NCBI RefSeq assembly: GCF_009870125.1
Contig: NC_046683.1
Location: 8,432,001 to 8,496,000, forward strand
DNA length: 64,000 nucleotides
Direction: 5' to 3'
Source of the DNA: Drosophila pseudoobscura
Lineage: Eukaryota; Arthropoda; Insecta; Diptera; Drosophilidae
Every line of letters starts with the position of its first letter. Position 1 is the first letter of the stretch. A model generated the notes under the pieces. It did not search any database. It saw nothing but the letters and a program-made list of their open reading frames with translations, and had not been told where the DNA came from. This document shows, piece after piece, positions 1-11,600 of the stretch. The position numbers and the translations under genes are program-made.

Positions 1-1
1 C

Positions 2-2113
2 CAAAGCAACACCAAAAAGCTATCCGTTTTGCAGCGTCTCTCCAACAGTTTGTTTGCGCCCAAGCGCAAGACAACGCCCAAGCCGGTCATGCCCATGCCG
101 AGGTCCGTCTACGGGCAGGAGGAGTACCGGAAGGCCAGTGCCGGAGATGTGCCCACGGAGATGCGGCGCATTCTGCTGGAGCGGCAAAGCCACCAGAATC
201 AGAACCAGAACCCGAATCAGAACCAGAACGGTCGTCTCCAGAACGGACAGGCCACCGCCCTGCGACGCTCCACCGAGTACACAAATGGCCATGCGGTCCA
301 GAACGGAGGGGCCAGTGCTCCCTTCCAGCGCACTATCGAGCGCCAGAGCCTGATACCCAGACGCGTCTCGCCGGAGAGCCACAATCCCAGCCGTTTCAAT
401 CGCTCTGCATCGATGGACAGGAACCAGATCCGGGCCCAGAGCCAGAGGCAGCCCAGCCGACTGGAGGCAGTGGGCCAGCGTCGATCGCTGGCCTCCGCCT
501 ATGTGTCGTCACCAACCGAAGAGCATCTCAAGCCAGTGGCCACCTCTACGCCCCAGCGAAAGACCCAAGAGAGCAGCAACCAGCAGCAGCCGCAGCAGAC
601 CAGCGGCAATCAGAACGACTGGGAGAAGCTGAAGGCCATCAAGGAGGTGACCGATCGTCAGCTCTACCACAAGGTGCTACAGCAGCAGCAGCAGCAGGGA
701 CAGCCGCAGGGACAACAGCAGGGACAACAGCAGGGACAGCCGCAGGGACAGCAGCAGGGACAGCGGCAGGGACAGCGGCCGAGCCAAGAGAACATCTACG
801 AGCACCTGCAACCGAATCAGCTGCATCCCGTCCAGCAGCAGTTTGTGAGGGGCTCGTTGCAGCGGAACACCTTCTCGGGGATCAGCGGCCGCAATCGGCA
901 GGTAATGATCCTCGATGGGACACCAATAATCCCTGTCCAGCAGATACAGCAGCAGCAACAACAGCCACAACAGCAGGCGCCACCGGCACGCTGCCAGAGT
1001 GTCCTGGACAATATGATCCTTCAGCCGAGTCCCGGCCAGATCCACGCACGACGTGGCTACGAGAGCGAAAGCGAGGCGGCACCCAGCGATGGTGCGGCGG
1101 TGGTGATGCGTCGCTCGAGCAGTGCCTCGAGCCGCAGGATCGGGGGACTGCTCACCCGCGAGGAGATACTCGAAAAGGTCAAGGAGTTTTGCCGCAAATC
1201 CATCAGCCGCACCCCGCTGCCCGCGGCCAAGATGCAGCCCATCTACGAGACCCGGAGTCAGAGAAGCCCCGCTTCTGGCGCCGCTGCGGACACGTCTCCC
1301 GTGTCGTACGCCTCTGTGGAGACCAGCCACAAGCGTCCCGCCTCACAGCTGAGTGGCGCCGCCCGGCCGCAGGTGCCACTCCGAGTGCAGAGCCTGCCCC
1401 AGTCGCGCGCCTTTGTGCCCGTTGCAGCCGGCGCCGGGGGGGCCACCGCCTCGCCCATTTACGCGCACGTGAACAAACGCAGCAGCCTGCTGTCCAACGA
1501 CTCGGAGCAGTATCTCTCCAGCCAGCAGCTGCAGCAGCTGCCGCAGCTGATGAGGCTTACCCCCACCGAGTACGTGCTGGTGGAGACGGGCGAGGGCCTG
1601 CAGGCCGCCAAGCTGGTGGACTACCACCACAACAGCCTCTACATGCAGCCGCAGTTTGTGGCGCGTCCGGCTGCCGGCCACGGCCACGGCCAGGGCCAGG
1701 GCTCTTATGTGCTGCAGGATGGTCGTGCCACGCCGTTAATACTGGATCGTGCCCCCAACGGACACCAGAGCCAGATCTATTGGACGCCACAGCACCACCA
1801 GCAGCTGCAGCTGCAACAACAGCAACAACAGCAACAGCAGCAGCAGCAACATATGATCCAACAGCACCTCCAGCAACAGCACCTGCAGCAACAGCGGCTC
1901 CTGACGATGCCCCTGAGTCCGCGCGGATATCCTGTGCCAGCGCCACGCGTGAGCATGCCCATGGGTGCAAAGGGCATTGTGCCCGCTCCGAGGAGTCTCA
2001 CACTGCACCGGGTACAGTCCAGGTCCAGTCCACAGGGGCGAAACGCCTCATCCGACTGGGAGCTGAGCTCGGAGGCGGGCGAAGTGCGGCGCATCATGGA
2101 AAAGAACTTATAA
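2..2113 (+). CDS. 3' part of a large Q-rich gene of unknown function (5' end outside window)
   Basis: The reading frame is open from base 2 to a TAA at 2111-2113, about 703 codons with no start needed, so the gene begins upstream of the window. The product is low-complexity: N/Q repeats (about 190-240), a Q-G-Q repeat (about 676-780) and two further glutamine tracts (about 940-980 and 1800-1900). Between them are basic/serine-rich stretches and conserved-looking blocks, such as the segment ending REEILEKVKEFCRKS (about 1160-1200) and a C-terminus DWELSSEAGEVRRIMEKNL. No enzyme domain or membrane segment is visible. A good splice donor (G|GTGAGT) directly follows the stop, so a 3' UTR intron is possible. 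The protein was not recognised; a scaffold or cytoskeletal adaptor would fit the composition, but that is only a guess. Confidence 0.75.
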   Translation, partial: QSNTKKLSVLQRLSNSLFAPKRKTTPKPVMPMPRSVYGQEEYRKASAGDVPTEMRRILLERQSHQNQNQNPNQNQNGRLQNGQATALRRSTEYTNGHAVQNGGASAPFQRTIERQSLIPRRVSPESHNPSRFNRSASMDRNQIRAQSQRQPSRLEAVGQRRSLASAYVSSPTEEHLKPVATSTPQRKTQESSNQQQPQQTSGNQNDWEKLKAIKEVTDRQLYHKVLQQQQQQGQPQGQQQGQQQGQPQGQQQGQRQGQRPSQENIYEHLQPNQLHPVQQQFVRGSLQRNTFSGISGRNRQVMILDGTPIIPVQQIQQQQQQPQQQAPPARCQSVLDNMILQPSPGQIHARRGYESESEAAPSDGAAVVMRRSSSASSRRIGGLLTREEILEKVKEFCRKSISRTPLPAAKMQPIYETRSQRSPASGAAADTSPVSYASVETSHKRPASQLSGAARPQVPLRVQSLPQSRAFVPVAAGAGGATASPIYAHVNKRSSLLSNDSEQYLSSQQLQQLPQLMRLTPTEYVLVETGEGLQAAKLVDYHHNSLYMQPQFVARPAAGHGHGQGQGSYVLQDGRATPLILDRAPNGHQSQIYWTPQHHQQLQLQQQQQQQQQQQQHMIQQHLQQQHLQQQRLLTMPLSPRGYPVPAPRVSMPMGAKGIVPAPRSLTLHRVQSRSSPQGRNASSDWELSSEAGEVRRIMEKNL

Positions 2114-2249
2114 GGTGAGTTGTTAATTTATGTAAAAGCTGAATATCTCGCGAAACATAATTTTAGCCCATGGGAGCATTAAGACCAACAACCTGCCCTT
2201 AAAATCTTAATTTTCTCAAAAATTTCGGAAATAGTCTTATAAAAACTTG

Positions 2250-2441
2250 GATAACGGCTTTTCACACTGGCGCTTCCAGCCGTACACATTTCCCCTTCAG
2301 GTGTCGCTTTTGATCATTACCTACTAATGTAGTTAACATGTAGCAAATGTTTAGTTACCATATACAACAATTAATTAATTTAGTGGAAATTGTTGTTGAG
2401 CTTTTTTGTTTAAATCTTATATTATAAACAATTCAATTAAG
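2250..2441 (+). repeat. Dispersed repeat family A, truncated copy A1
   Basis: This copy begins with GGATAACGG and TTTTCACACTGGCGCTTCCA, then contains TGTAGTTAACATGTAGCAAA, and ends near TTATAAACAATTCAATTAA. The same blocks in the same order recur at 2744-3130. In part they recur at 35750-36080 (reverse) and 56530-56760. No ORF is present. It looks like a non-autonomous mobile element fragment. Confidence 0.6.
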
Positions 2442-2743
2442 GGAGTCCTTAGACTGGATAGTTTAAATAAAGGGGGCACACTGATTTTCTTGCCACCATG
2501 TCTAGCTCACACACCTTGCAAATTGTATACTTTTCATGGTATTTTCTTGTACTTTCCAGTATATTTTAAGACGCGTTATGGACTCACCCTCTTGTAGCAA
2601 TGTAGAAACCGTGTAGAAATTCCACTTGGAGTCATGTCCCAGACAACATCGAATATTAATTCGTGATCAGCATCAAATTCCTGACAGTTTTCCATCAAAA
2701 TCTGAACTTTTTTTAAAATGTCCGAAAGAACTGCATGTCAATA

Positions 2744-3130
2744 AGTGGATAACGGAGGTTTTTCACACTGGCGCTTCCATGGGGCTTATATGAGAAAAAA
2801 CGGGAAAAATGTAGTTAATATGTGGCAAATGTGTAGTATGAGTGTAGTTACCATGTAAGGAAATTAATTTAGTGGAAATTGTTCTTGACCGGTTTTGCTT
2901 AGACCTTATTTTATAAGCAATGCAATTAATATGAAAACTTAAATTTAGCCAGTCTTGTAGGAAACCGGTTTAATAATCGGATAAAACTATAAGTTGAGAG
3001 CGAAGGATCCTTGATAGCTAATAATATTAAACCGAATATCAAAAATGAGGAATATGATGGAACCCGAATAGAAAAAATGCATCAGTATTTGTGCGGTATA
3101 TTTTAAGATTTGTGACGTATTCGCCATAAT
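2744..3130 (+). repeat. Dispersed repeat family A, longest copy A2
   Basis: It starts with the same GGATAACGG...TTTTTCACACTGGCGCTTCC head as A1. It continues with TGTAGTTAATATGTGGCAAA, TTAGTGGAAATTGTTCTTGA and TAGGAAACCGGTTTAATAAT. It ends with a TAGCTAATAATATT...GAATATCAAAAATGAGGAAT block and a CGGTATATTTTAAG tail. The full order is shared with the reverse copy at 35750-36080, so these are two copies of one element of roughly 330-390 bp. The rest of 2114-3944 is AT-rich and without a gene; it probably contains 5' untranslated exons of the next gene. Confidence 0.65.
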
Positions 3131-3944
3131 ACTGCGACATTTATTTATGGTTTTGAGCGAAGCTGACAGTTTTTATCTCAAATTGCGACAACTAAAAGTG
3201 TCACTAGCCGCAGAGAACTGATAGTGATTCAAGGTAAAACTGTGAACAAAGTGTCCAGTGAATAATTTGCATTTAACCAGAAACCAAATGAAAAACAAAA
3301 CAACACACACATACAGGCAAACAAACAGTTGTTCAGGCACTCATACATACACATACATGTATGCATTGTTTTTGATTTGACTTGCTTTTTAATGCCAATA
3401 AGAAATGTGAAATATAAAACATATGAAAAATCTGCAAATTGTGTGCATCTGTGTGGGTGTATGCAGGTGCGTGTGGGTGCCGTGTGAGCGCATGCATGTA
3501 TACCGACAACCCTGAGAGCCCCAGACAACAACACAAAAGAAATGCAACAGTTCATGCGCGAGCGAGATAGCCAGCTGTTCTGTTCGTGCGTGTGGGTACA
3601 ATTTAGGCCTCGCTCGAAGGTCACGAGCTGCAGAAAACGCACTCTCTTCCCCATCCTGCTTTATCCTGCTTGAGGGGCGGCAGACAACACTCTCGTTATC
3701 TCCTTCGTTTTCCTGCAGGAAGCTCTGTCCTTCTCCATCCATCCATCCAGCAGCGGAAAACGCATTTCAGATGGGGTTTTGAGTGTCTTTCAACTGGTGT
3801 TTGCAGCGCAGAAATACACAAAATAGAGTAAAAAATTAATTAAAAATAGTAAGAGTGATAGCAAGGACTTCTGTATACCTAAATCATTGAATGTTTCCTA
3901 ACCGGTTCCCATTTTTCGCCCATTTCCCAGGCAAAAAGAACAGC

Positions 3945-5673
3945 ATGGACGAGGACAGCAGCAGCAGCAGCGGGAGCGACAAACCCAAAACCCACTCGAA
4001 GTCAACATCCACCGAGGACTCGCTCGGCGTCAGCACAACATCATCCACATGGACCATTCTACCATCGGACAGGATCGAGATGGTGTTGGACAATCCCAAC
4101 CGCAACGAAGAGGCCAAAGTCCCAGGGGAGTCCCAGTGCGGCGACTCCGACGAAAAGCATGAAAACGACAGGTACACAAAGATACCCTATATTACCCAGT
4201 GCACCCTGAAATAACCCAATTCCTTCGTTTCGAAACAGATGCAACCTGGCCGTGGTGGAGGACTCCCAGGCGGATGACATTTCCGATGGCATTTCCATCA
4301 TCAGCGACTGCGAGAGCACCGATCGCATTTCACCCCATCCCTTTCTGCGCGACACCCTGGCCGACCTGAACTTCAACGAGCTACCCAACACCCCCCTGCG
4401 GCTTAGTCCCAGAAATATAGAAGGATTGCCGCTGACGCCGCCGCCACCGCCCCCGCTCAGGCAGCGACGCCACAAGCATACCGAAACGGAGCCGTATGTG
4501 CAGCCAGAGTTGAATTTATTGCAGCAAGAAACGAAGCTTGAGACCCTATATCGTATGTATCCGGTTATGCAGAACAGCCTTACGGCCGTCTTCTATGTGG
4601 GCGCCACTCTGGCCATACTGGGCTTCATCGGGAAGCTACAGCATCCCGAGTGGCCGGGTTTTGGCAGCGACAAGCCCATAGCCGAGCTGGAGCGCCGATT
4701 GGGGGAGCTGGAGATGTCGAACAACCTGATGCGGGCCGAGATCGACATAATGTCCAAGCAACTGCAGTACCTAAGCTCCGGACAGGGTCCAGCCTATGCC
4801 CCAGATGGATACTACAATGCCTATGCCCAGGAGCAAGGGGGAATGGAAAATCGCCAAGGCAAAAAGTACAAGAAGTTCAAGGCCTGGCCCGGACTCGGCG
4901 ACTCACTGGAACCGTTGGACATAACAAAGGAGGACCTCAAGAAGCCCCACAAATGCCGCGATGGCCAGTACGTGAAGTTTGCCGCCATGTGCTTGGAAAG
5001 TCCGCTACCGGCTCCCGAATCTCTGGTAGATGAGATCGGTGATGCTGTCCACGATGTGCTGCAACAGTCTCAAGCCTTTCGCAACTTTGAAAAGGTCACC
5101 GAGAAACTAGGCACACTAGGCACTGACGGCGCCGAGGACGAGGGCGACGCCACTGGCACAAACGAAGCAAAGGCTTTCCATCCAGATGGTAGACAACAGG
5201 CAACAGGCAATGGCAACGGCAATCCCCATAAACAACCCAAGCCGAAGGTGGATCGATACAATGACAAGTACTCGCCGAATGCCTCCAAGGATCGGTACAA
5301 CGATAAGTACAATCCGAATCACTCGCACGAAGGCAAGCGGGATAATGGTCGCGGCAGGAGCAAGGAGGACCATTCGAAGGAGTACAACAACAAGAGGCGT
5401 CACAACGACGATCCATCCAGGCGCGAGCGGGAGCGGGAACGGGAGGAGCGCTTCAACAAGAACGGCAAGAAGCAGCGCCATACTAGCGGCGAGCGGGACG
5501 AGAGCGATGGCGATGGCGATGGCAGCGGCAGTGGCGAATGGCACGGGAAATTGATGCAGCATCGCGAGCAGAGTCGCCACAGACACGACCAGAAGCGCAA
5601 GGACAACAAAAACTGGTACATTGAGCGCGGCGATGGCCGCGAGCAGGCGCGCTCCACCGAAGCAGGACGCTGA
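3945..5673 (+). CDS. CCPG1-like single-pass ER membrane protein, candidate ER-phagy receptor
   Basis: Exons are 3945-4171 and 4239-5673 (553 aa), joined in frame as AG|A. A non-coding acceptor (TTTCCCAG) lies 15 bp before the ATG. The N-terminus is serine/acidic with an LIR-like motif T-W36-T-I-L39, in the position and style of the W-T-V-I motif of mammalian CCPG1. A second acidic block, DISDGISIISDCES, follows in a place where CCPG1 has its FIP200-binding motifs. One membrane span lies near residues 187-206 (SLTAVFYVGATLAILGFIG), followed by a short heptad-like helix. The tail is charged (RYNDKY repeats, K/E/R-rich, ending NWYIERGDG...). The family assignment rests on architecture and motifs, and the ER-phagy role is inferred. 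PBXIP1-like proteins are the nearest alternative. Confidence 0.75.
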
Positions 5674-8600
5674 ATGGCCAGTGGAAAATGGACTTGGTGG
5701 AAGAGAAGACGTTGGATGTTGAATGTTGGATGTTGGATGTTGGCACGCATGTATTTTAATCCCAAATGTTAGCTTAAGGACAACCTACGCACCGATGCGT
5801 ATATGGATTTGTGTGTTGGTTTCGAACCTAGTTTATGTATATCCTTTCGACAATTGCTACCAGTACAGTGCGTTTCGAGGCAATAAGACAAAGACAGAAA
5901 GTATCTCAAAGGAAATGAAGAAATGTTTTTCAAAACTATTTCCTATATACTAGACTATATATAAGTTTTATTATAGTTTCTCATGGTTCTATAATGGATG
6001 TTTATTGGATGATTTGACAAGTATTTTATTATATGTTGTCCTTTTAAATGAAACTTCATGGCTTTTCCATTATGATTTCATATTTCATTGTTATTTTGTA
6101 TTTGAAAAAGAAAATCAAACAAAGGCATTTGATTTTATATTTGTAAAATATGTTTTCTTGTATTTAAATCAAAGGAAATATTTGCAATTTGCCAAATCTT
6201 GATGTGCTGTCTTTTTGGCAAGGAAACGCACTGTACAACTGGAAAGCTTGACTCTGGTCGAGCAATGCACGTGCTTAAAAAATAATATTTATATATGTTA
6301 GTCGGGTCTTCGGTTTTGACGAAGCTAGAGGCAGGCATACTACTCCCAGCAAACCCCAACAAACCAAAAACAAAACAAAAAACTACAAAACCCATACTTA
6401 AAACCCAATCGCTTTGTATGTGTACAGTTGAAGTCGACCATGTTGAATAATCTTAATGTAACGTATTGATGTATATCATAATATGACTACGAATATCCTA
6501 TATGTATAAATCGGTTCCATCCGCTTGTGGGTGTGGTTCCTTGCCTAAGTTCCAGCTCAACCTAAGAGATAGACCTGGCCCCCCAGCTGTGGGTCTGTCA
6601 TCAAAAGCAAAATCAATTTCCTTTCAACGAGTATAACGAATCCTTTTCTTTTTGTTTTGTTTTTAAATTATCAAAAGCTTTCGCCTAAAGTTATATATTA
6701 CCATATATATATATATTTGTGATACATATACTTACATGTTTTTTTTTTTTGTGTTTAGACTAGAGGAATAATTTATAAATTATTGTACCATAATAAAACG
6801 ACAAAATCCTTGAAAGCTAGTTCGAAAAGAAAAAACGAAATATTTTTGTATGCATGTTCGTTCGTTTCGAAATTTGAGAATTTATTGATGTACATGTGTA
6901 TACGTCTATGTATGTATGTATGGATCTATTTATGTGCATGTCGGTGTACTGTACCCCCAAATATATATATTGCAGAAATAAATAAACTATCCCAAAAACC
7001 CATACACAATCGACGTCTTTTTTTTATATCTGGGGTTTATCTTGAGTTGGTTGTCCCTGATAAACTGATACCAGACCTGAACCACTGATCTTCTGGCTCT
7101 CCCGAAAGTCGGCTGTAAGCCATACCTAGGGATTTATTGAGGGATTCGATCTTCAAGCCGATCTTGGGGGCGATTTTCCACTTGACGAATTCTAGGTGGG
7201 ACGTGTGATCTCTTCATTCAGAGGTTCTTGTCAACGTTGGCTCATTTCTCTTCCTTTCAATATCATCTGTTGCTCATCCAAGAACTTGTAATCTTCAACA
7301 GGCCAGTTCTCTCCATTGCAGCTCCACACTTCTCTTCCACTCCTATATCTAAAAGCAGATGATTTTTTGTTTCCTGAATTCTTGAATTCGAGTCTCTGGT
7401 TCCAGTCTCCTGGCAGCCCATTCTCTTACTCTCCAGCAGATCCTTCATTCCTATTGGAAGCCCTCGACTTACGAAGAAATCAAGGAGGAGATGGGGTAGC
7501 CTTCTGGAGGGATTAGTTCCACACTGGGAAAGGCTAAGGTCTTAAAGAATTTAAGCATGGAGGAACTGACTTAACTTTGTGCTCAGGACATGCCTACATA
7601 CATATGTACATATGTGTGTATGTACAATCCATTATTTTGACCCGTTGCGAAGGACGAAATGCTAAATGTTAACAGTCAAACGCTTGAGGGTAAATGATAG
7701 AAGGCTAACTGCATATTTTTGGAAGCCTCTACTACTATTGCGGTAAAGCAGTCTATGACGTAAATACAAACGTACATGTGTACATACATACATATGTGGA
7801 TGGATCCTTAGGTAATTGTGTTGCATATTTTCTCTATAATACATATGGAAATAGGCATATAGAACGACATACGTATGTACATATGCGTGTGTGTACATGG
7901 AGCATGTATGTAATATTTATGCTACTGTGCATGCACTTTCGTTTCTCGTTCGACTTTTCGTTATTCTAGGGCATGCGGCCAAGTGGGGGCGGTTTTGTGG
8001 GCTTTTAGAAATTGTCTGTGCCTGTGTCTGTGTGCCCGCGGACCGAAGACCGAGGACCCGCACAAACCTCTTGCCGGGCTTTCGCGTTGTCCTAGCTCTT
8101 TTATTTTTACTACGAATACACACAGTGCGCACATTGCAGAGAAAGCTTTGCACCCCCATCCACCCACTCTCCGAAAAGGAGAGTGCAAGTGTACGAGTGA
8201 GTGACAGAGAGCGCGGCGGTCCAAAGTGGGTGGGTAGATTCGAAAACAACAAATCAACGATGAAAGCTCGACCGCCAAGCGCTTCGTGAATCACGCTTCG
8301 TGCCAACGTATATTAATATAAGGTGAGGCTTTGCGGCGCTCTGCAAGGGGTAATAAATTTATTTAATCGCTACTTTTAGCTCTAAGCTGTATGAAAAACG
8401 TTTTTATTTAATACAAGTTTTTGAGGCAATTCTAATATCAACCACTATCATAAGAGCACTTTCTGGCCTTGCCCTACCTTGCGCAGATGTACCCTACTTC
8501 GTGGTGCGTCGTGTGTCGAATGCAATTATGCCCGGCGCTGGCGTATGTATGTATGTGTGTATATTTGTACGTACCTATGTAGATGAGTGTTCGTGTGTGT

Positions 8601-11600
8601 GCTGCTGCTGACTGGGGCGTTCGGTTCGTTCGCGCGTCAATTCTCATTCTCGAGCCTCAAACCTTACTACAACGGGATTTTCAAGAACCACGGACGTTCA
8701 CACGGCGTTTTGCTGTTGGCGCGCGCGATACCCATTAAGTAACGGGCAGATGAGGCGTTTGACAAAAAGAAAAAAAAAATACCACACAAAAATTTCAAAT
8801 AACCAACAAATAAATAGACACCCCACTCACAAGCACATCCGCATTCAAAATCGAAAAAAACAGCAGAACGGAACAGAAGAACAATTGCGGCTGCAATTGG
8901 AATAAATCGAGGATTATACAACCCGTGCTACGCTTCATCATCATCGCCATCAACAGCATCGTCATCAAGCAGCAGCAGCATCCCAATCAGCCAATCAATC
9001 AATCAACCAAATAGAATTCGGAACATATAACTGCAATGTTTAGATAAGACGTTTGAACCATCAAAAAGATGCACAGATATGTGCATACATATGTACTATG
9101 TAAGTATATACATACATACGTGCGACGGCTGGAGAACTATCACACACGCACACACACAAAGGCAATAACAATAATTGAGATGGAAATGCCAAAAGTAGGG
9201 GTACATGGATATACATATGTACATGCGTATGTATCAACACATAAATATATGTTCAGTGCGGGGAAAGTACACATCGTTCGGTGTTGTGAGTTTTCATTTC
9301 GTTTTCGTTATCGCCGCTCAGTAGGGCAGTGTTGTGCTGCTCCAGTTTGTGCTCCCAAGAGCGAGACACAAAGGGGACACCACAGCTGTTTCTCTCTCAC
9401 ACGCAATTGGGCTTTTGGGCTACAGGAGCACCAGCATCATGCTCTCTCCCTCCCACTCTCTGGGCTGACAGCTGATAGATTCAAAAAAAAGAAGAAAAAC
9501 GAAGAGTGGGTAGAGGAAAGCATTTGCCGTTGCATACATCATGTACATAGAATCTACAATTCGTTTTTGAGGGGAATTTAGTGGCTAGAAACCAGCAAAA
9601 AAAAAACACCATTGACTGCAGCTGTTTTTGTATTTCTATGTAGAGCAGAGTGAGGCCCAGAAACCCAGCAAGCAAAAGCAGCAGCGTCATTTGACATTTC
9701 AGCATACAACAAAATAGATATAAATATTTACACATGTATATGTATGTACATATGTACATGCATGTACATACATATATCTAATAGACATTCCGTTTGGGAA
9801 TCTATTTGTCGTTTCCACTTACGAGTGTGCCAGTGTGTGTTTGTGTTTTCGGGCATAGATAAACGTATGTACGAAAAAATCATGTGCTTTCATTATTTTT
9901 GTGTGCTTTTTTTTGTGACGTAAAGAGTTGCGTTCATACCGTATGAACAGCTGATTGTGTTTTTTTTTTCTGGTGTCTGAAAATGTGCTTGCAAATGAAC
10001 AAATTTTAGAATGTCTCAATGTCGAATTGAAATTTTCCCCCAAATTCCTGAAAAACGGGTTAAAGGTAGAGAAAGAAGGAAGGAAAAAAATAATGTCAAT
10101 AAGTCGCTCAACCTAACCACAACCACACACACAAACACATTCGATCAGCTGTTTTGTGTTGTTTTGCTATAAGCAAACAATTTCTTGAGCCAAAAGTTTT
10201 GCCATGTCGAATGTATGAATATTTGGTGGTAGTCGCGTGTGTGTGTGCCACTCTGTCTTTGGTATGCGTGGGTGTTGCTCTCGGACGAGCGCTCTCTCTG
10301 TACTCGCTCTCTGATAGACGCAAGGTATGTCGCAAGATGGTAGGGTAAGGTCGCCCCTGACAGCAGCTTAATGGTCGAATTCCAATAAACTCCAATGCTG
10401 ATTCGTATATTGGAAATACTTATTTCAGAGTACATATCGAATTTATTGCTTCTCTGGTGCTTCGCTGCCACCAATGCCTTGGATGCTTTTCGCCATAATA
10501 AGTGAGTGACCAAAACACTGGGATACGGGCATGCCATACCTTCCATACAACGTACTTTGGATAGTAGCAGCAGCAGCGGCGGCAGGGGAAATTGAGAGCT
10601 AAGCTGCCTTGGCGCTCGGGCTAGTCGGTGGAAAATGTTGCTGACATTAAGTACAAATTATTTAGTGTCTTTCTTTTCGTGATCTTGTAATATGAATTAC
10701 TGCATCCGTGTACGTATGTATGTGTGCCCCAGTGTTTAAACGATTCATTTGATTCGTTTCGGATTATGATAACCTAAAAGCATTATGCAAGCATTGTTTG
10801 TATTTTGTTGTTTCTTTTCAAGTGTGTGAGACACATTTACTATTAGTGTGTGTGTGTGTGAGAGTGTGCGTTTGTGTGTAGAAGTACAACGGAAGGAAAC
10901 AAAAGTTTATAGTAAAACAAGAGACACAAACACAGAGCGAGAACATAGAATTTTATGTAATCAGGCAACCCGTTTGATTTGCCATTTTTACCCCTCATTG
11001 CCCAGGGCTCTGCTCTGCTCTGCTCCGTTGAAAATTACCAGCTTTGAAACGGTTAAAAGTGCAGTCAGCACTTTTGATCTCTCTCTCTCTCGCTCCCTCC
11101 CAGTGTCAGTGATGTAACAACAATTTTGTTTTGTTATTTTTTTTCCTTTTTTGCGACATGTGAACTGGATTACACAGCGGTACGTGAAAACAATAGGGGA
11201 AGGCCAGAGACGGAATGCTGGAGCTTTTGATACCCTTGCATATCCCGAAGGGTCATTATAGAATTGTTCGATTTCGTCAAATTTGATTTGCAAATAAGTT
11301 TTTGCATTGTTTATGGATATGGATTTTGTTGGTGCTAAAAAGATGGTATCACATGGGTTTATTCCATCTGCTTTTCTTCCTTCTGTGCGATGCCAAGCAT
11401 CTGCTACGAATCGTAATACCCTCTTCAAAGAGCACAGCAAAATTGAAGCAACGCAAATGAGAAAAGCAAACAAACAACCGCAATAAATTGACACACTGTG
11501 CTCTGTGTGCACTCCCCCTCTCTCCTCTCCTCACCACACACCTTCATTTTGCATACGTATTACGTATGTATGTATGTAAGCCAAGACAGAGAAAGAGAGC

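Noticed and set aside
677-1330. Leucine-rich minus-strand ORF opposite the first gene
   Set aside because: It is the reverse reading of CAG/CAA glutamine repeats in the plus-strand gene; its composition is an artefact.
5070-5586. Hydrophobic minus-strand ORFs opposite the CCPG1-like gene
   Set aside because: They are shadows of the charged repeat codons of the sense gene (GAC/AAG read in reverse give V/L).
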